DNA of 64,000 bases from Thermothelomyces thermophilus ATCC 42464. Its lineage: Eukaryota; Ascomycota; Sordariomycetes; Sordariales; Chaetomiaceae. The position numbers were made by a program, and so were the translations under genes. The notes below the pieces were generated by a model. The model did not search any database. It was not told the DNA's origin and was given only the letters and a program-made list of their open reading frames with translations. Below, in pieces: positions 1-11,210 of the stretch (position 1 is the first letter of the stretch; each line of letters opens with the position of its first letter). Location of the stretch: positions 744,001-808,000 of the forward strand of contig NC_016472.1 in assembly GCF_000226095.1 (NCBI RefSeq), in the 5' to 3' direction.

Positions 1-3000
1 CCCTGCCCTGCTCCCCACATCGTCCCCTCTCTCTTTTGAACGTTGGAACTGATGGCCTGCCCCCCTTCCCCGTGCACAGCAGCTCCATCAAGGAATCGGA
101 CGGCCAAGTCTCGCCCACGTCTAACGATGCGCGTGTCGCGCTATCCCCCTCGTCGACCAACTCGACTACGTCGATGCGCGAGCATCCCATGAGCGATCTC
201 CGCGACTATCGCCGCGACCTAGCGATCCTCGACCTCGCCGGCGGCCGGTCCTCTCGCACCCAGCAGCAGACCAATCCGTCCACCGGCTCTCTGGGCGGTG
301 CCGCCTCGGCGCCTCCTCCAGAACCCCCCGTCCCCATGACATTCTACGACGACTCGACCGATAACCTGTCCCTGGGCTCCCAGCTGTCGCCCGGCGTCCG
401 GACTTCGATCAGCCGCGCCACCCCGGTCGGCAGCACCGACTCTCCAGAGGCCGCATACTTTACCGACGAGAGGCGCCCCTCCGTCGCTAGCATCACCACC
501 ACAGCGAGCAGTCAAGGCTCGAGAACTAGCGGCGCGAGGGGAGGATTACGGAAGCTGCAGGGATTCTTCGGAGAGGAGTTTCCGGGAAGAGACTCGTCCG
601 AGATCAGCCTCGCGCACCCCACCGGCGGCAGGGAGCACCGATCGCACTCGCACAGCTACAGCCGGCCGCACAGGGACCGCAACTACTCCAACGCGACGGA
701 CCACGGCAGAGACGCCTCTCCGTCATCGAGGCCCCGGACTCCGGTGCCGGCACCGGAAGTGGTTCCGTTTCTCTACCAGGAAGCCGATGTACGTGATGCG
801 ACCCCACCCTCGCCGCCCTTAGCCCTTAGTTAGCCCTTAGCTCTTAGCCCCGGACGCTATTATCCTTTTCCCCCCATTCCTTCTTTGGGCATTGACCCTG
901 TCAATCGCCCAATGCTACGCCTTCCTGCAACCCTCCGCGCCAACCTTGGACCTTTCGTATTCCTGTGCAAACAGAATACATACATACACACATACATACA
1001 CACACCCCCCCCTCCACGCGCACACAGACAGACAGACACACACACACACACAAACCATGCACTTGCTGACCGTGAATGCGCCAACATAGGACATTGCGCG
1101 ATACGGCGAAGCGCCTGTCCGAGACATCCTCAGCGGCCCGGATCGCGACCGCTACATCACTGACAGCTCCACGCAGAATCCGCCCAGAACCTCGGGTTCC
1201 GGGCGGTCCGGCCACTCCATCGTTCACCTGCCCGGCCACCACAGACACAACAAGAGCAACGAAGATTCGAGATCGCTGCGCCCATCGATTAGCAGGGAGG
1301 ATTCTACCGTGTCCGCCCCCAAGGATCGCGGCGGTTCGGCCGCCATGTACGGCACGAAGTCGCGCGCCCAGAGCCCCGCTCCCAGCGCTCCCAGCGGCTA
1401 CTGGACCTCCAAGGCCGCCGTCGGTGATGGCCAGACGTCCCCCGGGCACCACCACAAGCGGCGCTTCCTTGGTCGCCTGCGGGGGAAGAGGGACAAGGAC
1501 GACTCGGGGGATCTGAGGAAGCTTCCTGCGTCTGCCCAATCTCTCCAACCGCGACCGTCCAGGCACGAGTCTCCGTTTGGCGACGGCCAACAGTCCCAAG
1601 GGTCCGAATGGCCATCCACGCCCGATCCGCGCGAGACCCACGGGCTGCGGCCCGCTTTTGTCCGTGGTGCGACCTTCAACAACAAGTTCCCTTTCTCGTC
1701 CAAGAAGAGCCGTACGGCCCGACAGCGCGATGATCTCGAGGACAACATTGGCCCCACCGACAGGCAAGACACGGGAGGAACCATGTTCCACCTCGATACT
1801 AACCTCAACGACATGGAGGGGATCCTCAGCAGGCCGGTACCCTTGACGCCGATGAACCCCGACTTTCTGAACGAGGTTGACTTCGATAAGCTGCCCATCA
1901 AGTCCGCCGACCCGAGGGGTGCGTGGAATGCGCCCGACAGCTGGGCGGTCCGCCGCGGGGACGAGGCGGTGGCCCAGGTCCCGGAGGCCGACGACATTGG
2001 GAGCCCGCCCCGGCCGGAGGAGAAGATGACCAACTACTGCATTCGCGTCTTCAGGGCAGACGGCACCTTTGCGACCCTCCAGATGGCGCTGGACGCGACC
2101 GTGTCGGACCTCATCTCCCAGATCTCCAAGAAGTCGTACGTGATCGACGGCATGGAGAACTACAACATCGTCCTCAAGAAGCACGACTTGACCCGGGTGC
2201 TGAGCTCCGTCGAGCGCCCGCTCCTGATCCAGAAGCGGCTGCTGCAACAGATCGGATACGAGGAGCGTGACAGGATCGAGGACATTGGGCGCGAGGACCA
2301 CAGCTACCTATGCCGCTTCATGTTCCTGTCGGCGCGGGAGAGCCACTTCCACGCCCTCACGCACGACGTCGGATTCGGGCGCATGCAAAAGTTCAGCCAC
2401 GTCGACCTGTCCGGTCGCAACCTGACCGCTATCCCGGTCATACTCTATTCCAGGGCCCCCGAGATCATCTCCCTCAACCTGTCGAGGAATCTGTCCCTGG
2501 ACGTGCCGCGGGACTTCATCCAGTCCTGCACCAGCCTGCGCGACATCAAGTACACGAATAACGAGGCTCGGAGGCTACCACCGAGCCTGAGCTGGGCCAA
2601 GAAGCTGACGTATCTGGACGTGTCCAACAACCGGCTCGAGCAGCTCGAGCATGCTGATCTCGGCGAGCTCACCGGGCTGCTCAAGCTCAACCTGGCCAAT
2701 AACCGCCTGAGCCAGCTGCCCTCCTACTTCGGGGCCTATTCGGTGTTACGTACCCTGAACATCTCTTCGAACTTTCTGGAAAAGTTCCCCCCCTTCCTCT
2801 GTAACCTGGAGAGCCTCGTCGACCTGGACCTCAGCTTCAACCTCATCAGCGACTTCCCGGACGCGATCGGAAAGCTGAGGAACCTGGAGAAGTTCGTCGT
2901 GACCAACAACCGGCTGACGGGCACCTTCCCCGATTCCTTCAAGAACCTGGCCAACCTCCGAGAGCTGGACATCAAGTATAATGCGATAACGAACATCGAC

Positions 3001-6000
3001 GTGATCGCTCAGCTTCCAAAGCTGGAAATCCTGACGGCCGACCACAACTCCATCTCCCAGTTCGTCGGCTCGTTTGAGAGGTTGCGCAGCTTGAAGCTCA
3101 ACTCGAATCCGATCACCAAGTTCGAGATCAAGTCGCCCGCCCCGACTCTCAAGCTTCTCAACTTGTCCAACGCTCAGCTGGCGAGCATCGACGAGTCGTT
3201 CAACAACATGCCCAACCTGGAACGGCTCATCCTCGACAGGAACTACTTCGTCTCGCTGCCCAGCCAGATCGGCAACCTCAGGAAGCTCGAGCACTTCAGC
3301 ATCGCTCACAACTCCGTCCGCCAGCTGCCGCAGGAGGTTGGGTGTCTCACAGAGTTGCGCGTCCTGGACGTCCGCGGGAACAACATTCGCAAGCTGCCGA
3401 TGGAATTGTGGTGGGCGAACAAGCTGGAGACGCTCAACGCGTCATCCAACATCCTCGACCACTTCCCAAAACATGCTTCCCGCGCTCCCCAGCCGCCCCA
3501 ACCTCCTGATGACGCGCGCAGCACGAGCAGCTCCGTCAACAGCAAGCAGTCTTCGGGCTCGCGGGCTCTGTCTTCGATGCCGAGCGTGGAGGAGCTCAAC
3601 GGCGATGCGTCCAGGCGCCCCAGTCAAGCATCGGGCGCGACCCTCCTCAGCGTGGGCCCGCCGCCCGTTCCGGGAGCGGACAACAGGAAAGGCTCCATGG
3701 TCTCGCTGTATGGAAAGGGCGGCCGGAAGACGTCCGTGGTGTCGCGGAGCACCCAGAGTAGCACCGCGACCACGGGTACCGGCCTTCGCAAGGACTCGGG
3801 CCTCACCGCGCTCCTCACCAACACCTTCGCCGGCTCTCTCCGGAACCTGTATCTCGCCGATAACCAGCTGGACGACGACGTGTTCGACCAGATCATGCTC
3901 CTTTCCGAGCTCCGCGTCCTCAATCTCTCCTACAACGAGCTGAGCGACATGCCGCAGCGCTCCATCAAGAACTGGCCGCAGCTGACCGAGCTGTACCTCT
4001 CCGGCAATGAGCTCACGAGCCTGCCGACTGACGACCTCGAAGACTATTCGCTGTTGCAGACGCTACACATCAACGGCAACAAGTTCACCAACCTTCCCGC
4101 CGACATCTCGCGAGCCAGGAGGCTGGCAGTGTTGGACTGCGGTAGCAACTCGCTCAAGTACAACATCGCAAACGTTCCCTACGATTGGAACTGGAACCTC
4201 AATCCCAACCTGAGGTATCTCAACCTGTCCGGCAACAGACGCTTAGAGATCAAGCAGACATATCCCGGCGTCGTGGCGCAGAACCGCGACCAGCTCACCG
4301 ATTTCAGCCGCCTCCAGAACCTCCGCGTTCTGGGCCTGATCGATGTGACGCTCACCCAGCCCAGCATTCCCGACCAGAACGAGGACCGCCGTGTCAGAAC
4401 GTCGAGCTCTCTGGCGGGCTACATGCCATACGGCATGGCCGACACTCTGGGCAAGAACGAACACCTTTCCACCATTGATCTTGTGATCCCTCGTTTCAAC
4501 TCGTCCGACTCGACCACTCTGCTGGGGCTGTTCGATGGCCAGGCCTCCAGCAGCGGCGGCTCCAAGATTGCCAAGTACCTCCAGGAGAACTTTGCCCATA
4601 TCTTCGCGCAGGAGTTGAGGGATCTCAAGACGAACCAGGGCGAGACCGCCGAGGACGCGCTGAGGCGGGCCTTCTTGGCGCTCAACAAGGACCTGGCGAC
4701 TGCCGCGATCCAACATGCCGAGGACAGGCCGATCACGACGCACCGCGGGTCCCAGGCTCCTCTCGTGCTCAGCCAGGAGGACCTCAACTCGGGCGGCGTC
4801 GCCACGGTGGTCTACCTCGACGAGCAAGAGCTATACGTCGCCAACGTGGGCGACGTCCAGGCCATGCTGATCCAGACTGACGGCCAGGCCAAGATGCTGA
4901 CCAAGAAGCACGACCCGGCGGACCCCCCCGAGCGCTCGCGCATCCGCGACGCCGGCGGCTGGGTCTCGCGTCAGGGGCGCCTGAACGAGCTCCTCCCCGT
5001 GTCGCGAGCTTTCGGGTACGTGGACCTGATGCCGCCGGTGCAGGCGGCGCCGCACATCAAGCACCACACGATCGGGGACAACGACGAGACGATTCTCCTG
5101 GCCACCAGGGAGGTGTGGGAGTACTTGACGCCAGAGCTCGTGGTCGACGTTGCACGCTCCGTCCGCGGGGACCTGATGCGGGCAGCACAGAAGATCCGCG
5201 ATCTCGCCATGGCTTACGGCTCCAAGGACAAGATCATGGTCATGATGCTCAGCGTGGCCGACCTCAAACGTAGGCGCGAGCGCTCGCGAATGCACAGGGG
5301 CCAGAGCATGTCCTGGTTCAACTTCCCGCAGGACGATACCGCCCACCAGGTTGCCACTCGCAGGGGCAGGAAGGCCAAGGCGGAGGGTCCGCTCGACTCG
5401 ACCTTGCAGCGTCTCGAGGCCGAGGTGCCCGCCCCGACGGGCATGATCGCCATCGTGTTCACCGACATCAAGAACTCGACCCAGCTGTGGGAGACGTATC
5501 CGGAGGCCATGCGGTCCGCCATCAAGCTGCACAACGAGGTCATGCGCAGGCAGCTCAGGCGCATCGGCGGGTTCGAGGTCAAGACGGAAGGCGACGCCTT
5601 CATGGTGTCGTTCCCGACCGCCACCTCTGCGCTCCTGTGGTGCTTCGCCGTCCAGACGCAGCTCCTGACGGTCAACTGGCCCACCGAGATGCTCAACTCG
5701 ATCAGCTGCCAGCCCACCTTTGACCGGGACAACAAGCTCATCTTCAGGGGCTTGTCGGTACGGATGGGCATTCACTGGGGCGAGCCCCTGGCGGAACCGG
5801 ACCCGGTCACCCGCCGCATGGACTACTACGGCCCGATGGTGAACAAGGCGAGCCGCATCTCGGCCTGCGCTGACGGGGGCCAGATCACCGTCTCGTCGGA
5901 CTTCATCATGGAGATCCAGCGCTGCCTCGAGACGTACCAGGAATCGGGCTCGTCCGATGACAGCTTCGAAGACGACGGTTTCGCCCGGGCCATCCGCAAC

Positions 6001-6719
6001 GAGCTCCGCTCCCTCAGCAGCCAGGGGTTCGAAGTCAAGGACTTGGGCGAGAAGAAGCTGAAGGGCCTCGAGAACCCAGAGTACATCTACTCGCTCTATC
6101 CGCACGCTCTCGCCGGCCGGATCGACCAGCACAACCTCCACGAGCGGGCACAGGCCGCCGCCGACCGGCCCGCCATGCTCAGCCCGGACAGCCAGCTAGC
6201 CATCAATCCCGACGACATCTGGGCTACGTGGCACGTGGCCCTGAGGCTCGAGATGCTGTGCAGCACCTTCGAGGACGTGACCCGGCGTAAGCTGCACCCG
6301 CCCGAGACGGAGCTCATGGAGCGGATGAAGCGGCGCGGCGGAGAGGTGACGGAGCGATTCTTGATCAGCTTCTTGGAGCACCAAGTCAGCCGGATTGAGG
6401 TATGTCATCATCCCCCCGCATTCCTGTCGATTCCTTTGATTTTATGGAACCAAAAGACTAACAGAACACCTAGACGTGCATCTCGACCCTCGCCGTCCGT
6501 CGCCTTGTCCTTGTGGAGGGCAAGCCGTCCGCCAAGCCCAGCGACCTTCGCGCTCCCATCTCTGATGTCCTGGAGACTCTGTCCGATCAACTCGCCCTCC
6601 TGAAAAAGTACGAAGCCCGTTACGGGCCGCTCGACGACGCGGGCGAGGACCCTTCTTCCACCCAGGGCACCACCTCGGCCGTTACATCCCTGCCACCGCC
6701 AGCAGCTGCGCCACCATCT

Positions 6720-6753
<34 letters not shown>

Positions 6754-6845
6754 GCCCGCAGGTGACGATACCGCAGGCGGCAATCGGCTCCCCGTCGGCT
6801 TCGGCCGAGTCTGGTGTCAGCACGCCGGAGTCATCGCCCTACTAG
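1..6845 (+). CDS. Adenylate cyclase (fungal Cr-1/Cyr1 type), 5' end outside window
   Basis: Makes cAMP from ATP at the plasma membrane for the cAMP-PKA pathway. Visible exons are about 80-788 (acceptor CAG near 79, or the frame simply continues upstream), 1090-6399 and 6474-6845. The introns are 789-1089 (301 nt, phase 0, rich in TACA/CA repeats) and 6400-6473 (phase 0). About 2,130 residues are encoded here. Fungal homologues are near 2,100-2,300, so only a short N-terminal part is missing. Domain order: Ser/Pro-rich N-terminus; G-alpha-binding-like segment near 1780-1930; Ras-association domain near 2024-2330; about 20 leucine-rich repeats near 2395-4230, interrupted by a Ser-rich loop; PP2C-like domain near 4430-5260; class III cyclase domain near 5430-5950 with FTDIKNST and EGDAFM, the usual metal-binding aspartates. 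The PP2C metal motif DGHGG reads DGQAS, so that domain is probably inactive. The C-terminus carries a poly-Asn run from an AAC repeat. Identification is firm; the exact 5' exon boundary is not. Confidence 0.96.
789..1089 (+). repeat. TACA/CA/CAGA microsatellite inside adenylate cyclase intron
   Basis: Between about 976 and 1053 the intron is a compound simple repeat of TACA, CA and CAGA units. The donor is GTACGT and the acceptor is CATAG. Splicing joins YQEAD to DIARYGEAP in phase 0. The feature spans the whole intron; the repeat is its middle part. Confidence 0.85.
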
Positions 6846-8417
6846 AGCCGCTACCCTACCGGCGCATAGCAGTGGCAGTGGCATACAGGTTTATCCCGTT
6901 ATGTTATCTCTTTACCAACACAGTCTTGGCTTCGGTTGTTTATTTTGGGCTTTTCAATTTTCGCGATACCCCTCCCAACCCCACCATCCTCTCTCCGAAA
7001 CCCGAATTAGCGTCATATACCCCTTGCTTGTGTCACACACATATCGATATGCGCAACCCTTCTCTACCGACCTCTTCAGCTCACGCCTCCTTTTTGGCAT
7101 CTTCCAAGTCTTCTTCTCTCGGCGTGAGGGTGGGAAAGAAATTGATAAGTCTCAACACATAATCCTCGTTTTGGTTCAGTCGTGATTATATTTTGGTTTG
7201 TTCGAGAGTTCAGGAGGGAACAGGGAAGGCAGACTCCGGATCTTGCAAAAGGAAGGTTGTCTTTTTTTTTTAGGGTGGAGTCGACGATGTGTATTTCTGG
7301 TGCGGTAAAAGTGGTTGGCGTTCTCTTCATCGGCGCGCTTTCTTTTTTTTAGTCCTGCCTCGGCTGGCGTCGGGAATTTATGGTCTTTTGTTTGCCTTTT
7401 TGGAAATAGGGGGGTCTTAACTCGGACTGGGCTGGACACCGGTGCAACATGGGGAAATGTTTGGTCGACTGCTGCTCGCGTAAGTTGGCTCGGGCTTTGT
7501 GTTGGTTTTTTTTTTTCCTACTATCTCGGCTGGATGACATGTGTTCTTTCTTTCAGGGCTTATCTAGCATCATCCATCATCGTATGAGGGCATCATTTGA
7601 TCAATTTCTTCATTCTAATCTTCACATGGCATGAAGTATCGTATCTCACAAGGGGCGTGGTTGAGTTGGAATTGTGTGCTACATCAACATCATCGTCATC
7701 ATCATCATTCTCTCAACCTTGGGGGCTGGCTCTGTGGCTCGCTCTCGCCTGTGTGTGTGACTTGACTACTAGACAGACAGACAAACAGACAAATATGTGG
7801 CCGGAAGTTGTGCTGGTTATGGATAATGCATCACGGGCTTAGTCCCTTCATCCTTCGTGGCCTGCAGTCGTGTCTTTGGGGTGCAAGAATCGCTAGTGCC
7901 AACTCGTGGGTTGGTCCGTAGCTTACAGTACACATACGAGGCCCGACAATGGCCGGCCTCTCCTCCGTTTTTCATTCCTTTGGCAAGTCATTATGTCCAC
8001 GATGAACCGGAAATCGCCATCTTTAGCCGTACTTTGATAAGAGAGTTTCGCCGGCCTCCCTCCCTCTGTACACATTGGCATTTCCATATTTGCGCCTGTC
8101 TAGTCCGACGGCGGGCTCTACAACGTCATGGTCATTTGGAAGGTTCTGAGCTGGTAAGAGACTTCCAAACTGTGAACTGTGACACTTCCGTTTCAACACA
8201 GTCAAACCAAACTCGGGTCGGAACAAAACTCCACGAAGCTCTGTTCTTCATCTGGGACCGCTCGTGTATCAAGCCAACTGGACAGCCCACAGTGGCATGA
8301 TGATAAACAATGCACACAAGACGCTGTATATACGACTACATGCCGCCTTCCCGATACCCCGGATATGTAACCACGCTAGCCACCCCCTCAAGTCAGGGAT
8401 AAAAGAACCAGACGACA
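6846..8417. other. Convergent 3' intergenic region
   Basis: This is the gap between the 3' ends of adenylate cyclase (+) and the ABC transporter (-). It is T-rich on the + strand with several T-runs (for example near 7261 and 7507), as expected of 3' untranslated and terminator sequence. I see no splice-compatible coding segment or structured RNA. Confidence 0.6.
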
Positions 8418-11210
8418 TTATACAACAACACCCGACCCTTCGCCGGCGCTGCTGCCCTCCTCGGCCCCGCCGTGTTTTTGCGTCGCAGTTTCCACTTCTG
8501 TCTCCGTCTCCGTCTCATCCTCCATCTCCTCCTGCGCCTCCTGGTAGTCGGCCTCCGTCTCCGTCTCGGGTTGCTCCACGCCAACCACCACCTCCTCCTC
8601 TTGGCCCTTGCCCGGCGTCTCCTCACCATCGACTTCCCCAGCGTTACCCTCGGTCCCAACATTAGCACCGGCATCAGCCGCAACTTTAGCCTTCCCCTCA
8701 CCCTCGCCCTCCTGACCGCCTTCGGCAGCGAGCTCCTCGCCGCCCTCGACCCAAACCTTGGCGAGCTCGCGCTCAATCTCGGCGTGGCGCGCCCTCCACT
8801 TGTCAACCTGCGCCAGCTTCTCGCGCAGCTCCTCGAGCTCGCGCCTAGCGTGCATCTTCTCCGTCTCCGTGCCGATGCGCTGCAGCTCCCAGCGGTCGCC
8901 GTCCTCGCCCTGGCCGAGTACCAGGTTGAAGGTATGGTACTTCTTGAGAGAGGCGCGCGTCGAGATGGTAATGAGGGCTAGAGGAAGAAGACGCAGAAGT
9001 GGGTTAGTGAAGGGATCACTCAGGATAAAGCGGGATCAACGAGCGGGGGGTCGATGAGACTCACTAATTCCCTTCTCTTTGCAGGTCTGATACAGCAGCC
9101 CCTCGACATCGCTCGACACGGCGCTCGTGCCCTCGTCGATAAAGGCGTACTTGGGTTCGTGGTAGAGCAGCCTGGCGATGGCCAGACGCTGCTTCTCACC
9201 GCCGCTCAACACGTCCTTCCACTCCTTGCGGGTGTTCCACCCGCCCTCGCGCTCCGGCAGGTATCCCAGGCGGGCAAGTTCGAGTACGTACTGCAGGTAC
9301 GAGTCGTTCTTCCGCTTCTCGCGCATGTCGGCCTCGCCGTCCGGGTAGATGACCTGATCGCGGAGGGTGCCGATGCTGAGGTACGGCCGCTGGGGAAGGA
9401 ACATGATTCCATCCTCGCCGGTGGCCTTGGGGCGGCTGACCAAGCCGCGGTAGACGGGCCACAGTCCTGCTATGACCCGGGCAATGGCGCTCTTGCCGAC
9501 ACCGTTGGGGCCCGAGATGAGCAGGTGGTCGCCGCGACGAACAATCATCGACAGCGACTCGATCAACTCCTCGCCGCCCTGGGGCCACAGCGCAGGGGCG
9601 ACGATCGGGACATTCTCCAAGCGCACCCCGTCAAACCCTAGTTGCGTGGTGCCCTGGACGTCCGAGAGGGAGAACAGTTCGTTATCCCTGGCCTTGGCGT
9701 GGTACGCGCCCGCGTGAACCCTGTGAAGGGTCGAAATGAGCGTGTACACGCGGCTGGTGTAACCGGCGAGCTCCGAGAGATCCTTCAACGAGTACATCAT
9801 ACGGCCGCCAGCGTCGGCGAGTGACAACATCAACCGCTTGTTGGTGATGAAGTCCTTCATGCGCGTCCGTTCACGGCCGCCTTGGACGGCGTGCTCGGCT
9901 TGCTCCGACTTGCCGCCGAGACCGCCCCAGGCGGGGAGGAAGACGGGCAGCGACGACAAGATGTAGCCGTAGGCGCTCCAGCTGTACTTGAGGATGAAGT
10001 CCTCCAGCATGTTGTACCTGATCTTGAGGTGGTAAACGTCATTCATCCATTTGGAGAGCGACTTGAACTCCTTGTCGAGAAATGTCTTCTCCGTCTCGGC
10101 CCCGCCGTAGAAGGCGATTTCTTCGGCATTAGCAATCAGGCGAGCGTGCAGGCTGCGAAAGTCGCCTTCTTTTCTACCCTCGACGGCTTTGAGCCTGGCG
10201 AACGGCGGGGACATCTTCCGAAGGATGCTGGCGGTTATGAAGTAGTTGCTCATCAGGCCCAGCGCGGCAAGCGGGCCAAGCGAACGGTAGAGCTGGTAGT
10301 TAAAGACGCAGATATCAACAAATGGCTTCCCCAGCGAGGAGTAGAGGCTCGCTGCGGCTGCGCAGAACTGCGTGAGGTCCTGAGTGATAAATTGGTCCGC
10401 CCCCGATCCCAGGCCGCCGTCCAGGTTGTGGACCTTGTAGTAGTTGAGGTTGTCATTCAGATACAGATCGTGGATATACCGAGTCAGCCGGGTACGGAAA
10501 GCGATCGACACCTTGCACTCGAGGAATTTGATCATGGCGTTGGTGTAAGAGGCGAAGCCGCCGAGACCGCACCACTTGACCAGACCCCACAAGAAGGACT
10601 TGCCGTTACCCGCCACGAGGTCGCGCACGATCTCGCCGTCCAAGCGGGCGACGACCAGAGACATGTAGGTGCGCAGCATCAGGAAAGCGCTGTGGCTCAA
10701 CAGCAGGCCAGCCTCCTTGCTGTTCCAGTGCGGGATCATGATACTCATCAGGCTAAGGAACTGATGGAGGAAGGCCAGGTTCAGGCCGGGCTTGGTCTGG
10801 GCCGAAGGGACTGTTCCATCACCCAAACCGGACACTCTAGGCGGATTCAAAAACAGGCGCCGGTGTGCCTGGAAGGTTAGAGGCTTGGTCGTGTGGATGA
10901 CCACCTTAGCTGGGCGGTCGCGATTTCGGTACGGGACGTAGATGGTGCGGGAGCCATCCTTGTTATGGAGCCACGAGTTGGTGCGCACCAACTTTCTACC
11001 CTGTTCTCTCTCATCGCGCTTGCGTTTCCACCGACGGCGGGCACCTTCACCGGCGAGGATGATGGACGTGACGAGGGCGAGCGTGGCAAGGAGGCGGGTC
11101 GTTCGGGAGGTCTTACGGAGCTTGGAACGGATGAGTTCGGTGTACTTGTCGATAAAAGCAGCGATGGCCTCCTCGGCGACCGACTGTCGTAGTGTCGATT
11201 GGGCCGCCAT
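8418..11210 (-). CDS. Peroxisomal long-chain fatty acyl-CoA ABC half-transporter (ABCD/PXA family)
   Basis: Half-size ABC transporter expected to import long-chain acyl-CoAs into peroxisomes for beta-oxidation as a dimer. Exon 1 is 9065-11210 and exon 2 is 8418-8977, with an 87-nt phase-1 intron (GTGAGT...CTAG). The joint restores the family sequence GITLITISTRASLKKYH. Product 901 aa. The first ATG is at 11210; the frame upstream has no other ATG. N-terminal hydrophobic segments are followed by an EAA-like motif (NAEEIAFYGG), Walker A GPNGVGKS at residues 567-574, signature LSGGEKQ at 668-674 and Walker B YAFIDEGTSA. After the conserved HTFNLVLGQGEDGDRWE block come a predicted coiled coil and a Glu/Thr-rich acidic tail of about 100 residues (DNA 8420-8730), making it longer than typical members. 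Whether it is the PXA1 or PXA2 orthologue cannot be settled by eye. Confidence 0.95.

Noticed and set aside
901-2301. Long antisense open frame opposite the adenylate cyclase 5' half (another at 4831-6141)
   Set aside because: It mirrors the strong third-position G/C of the sense gene, has no recognisable domain and no ATG-plus-splice logic.
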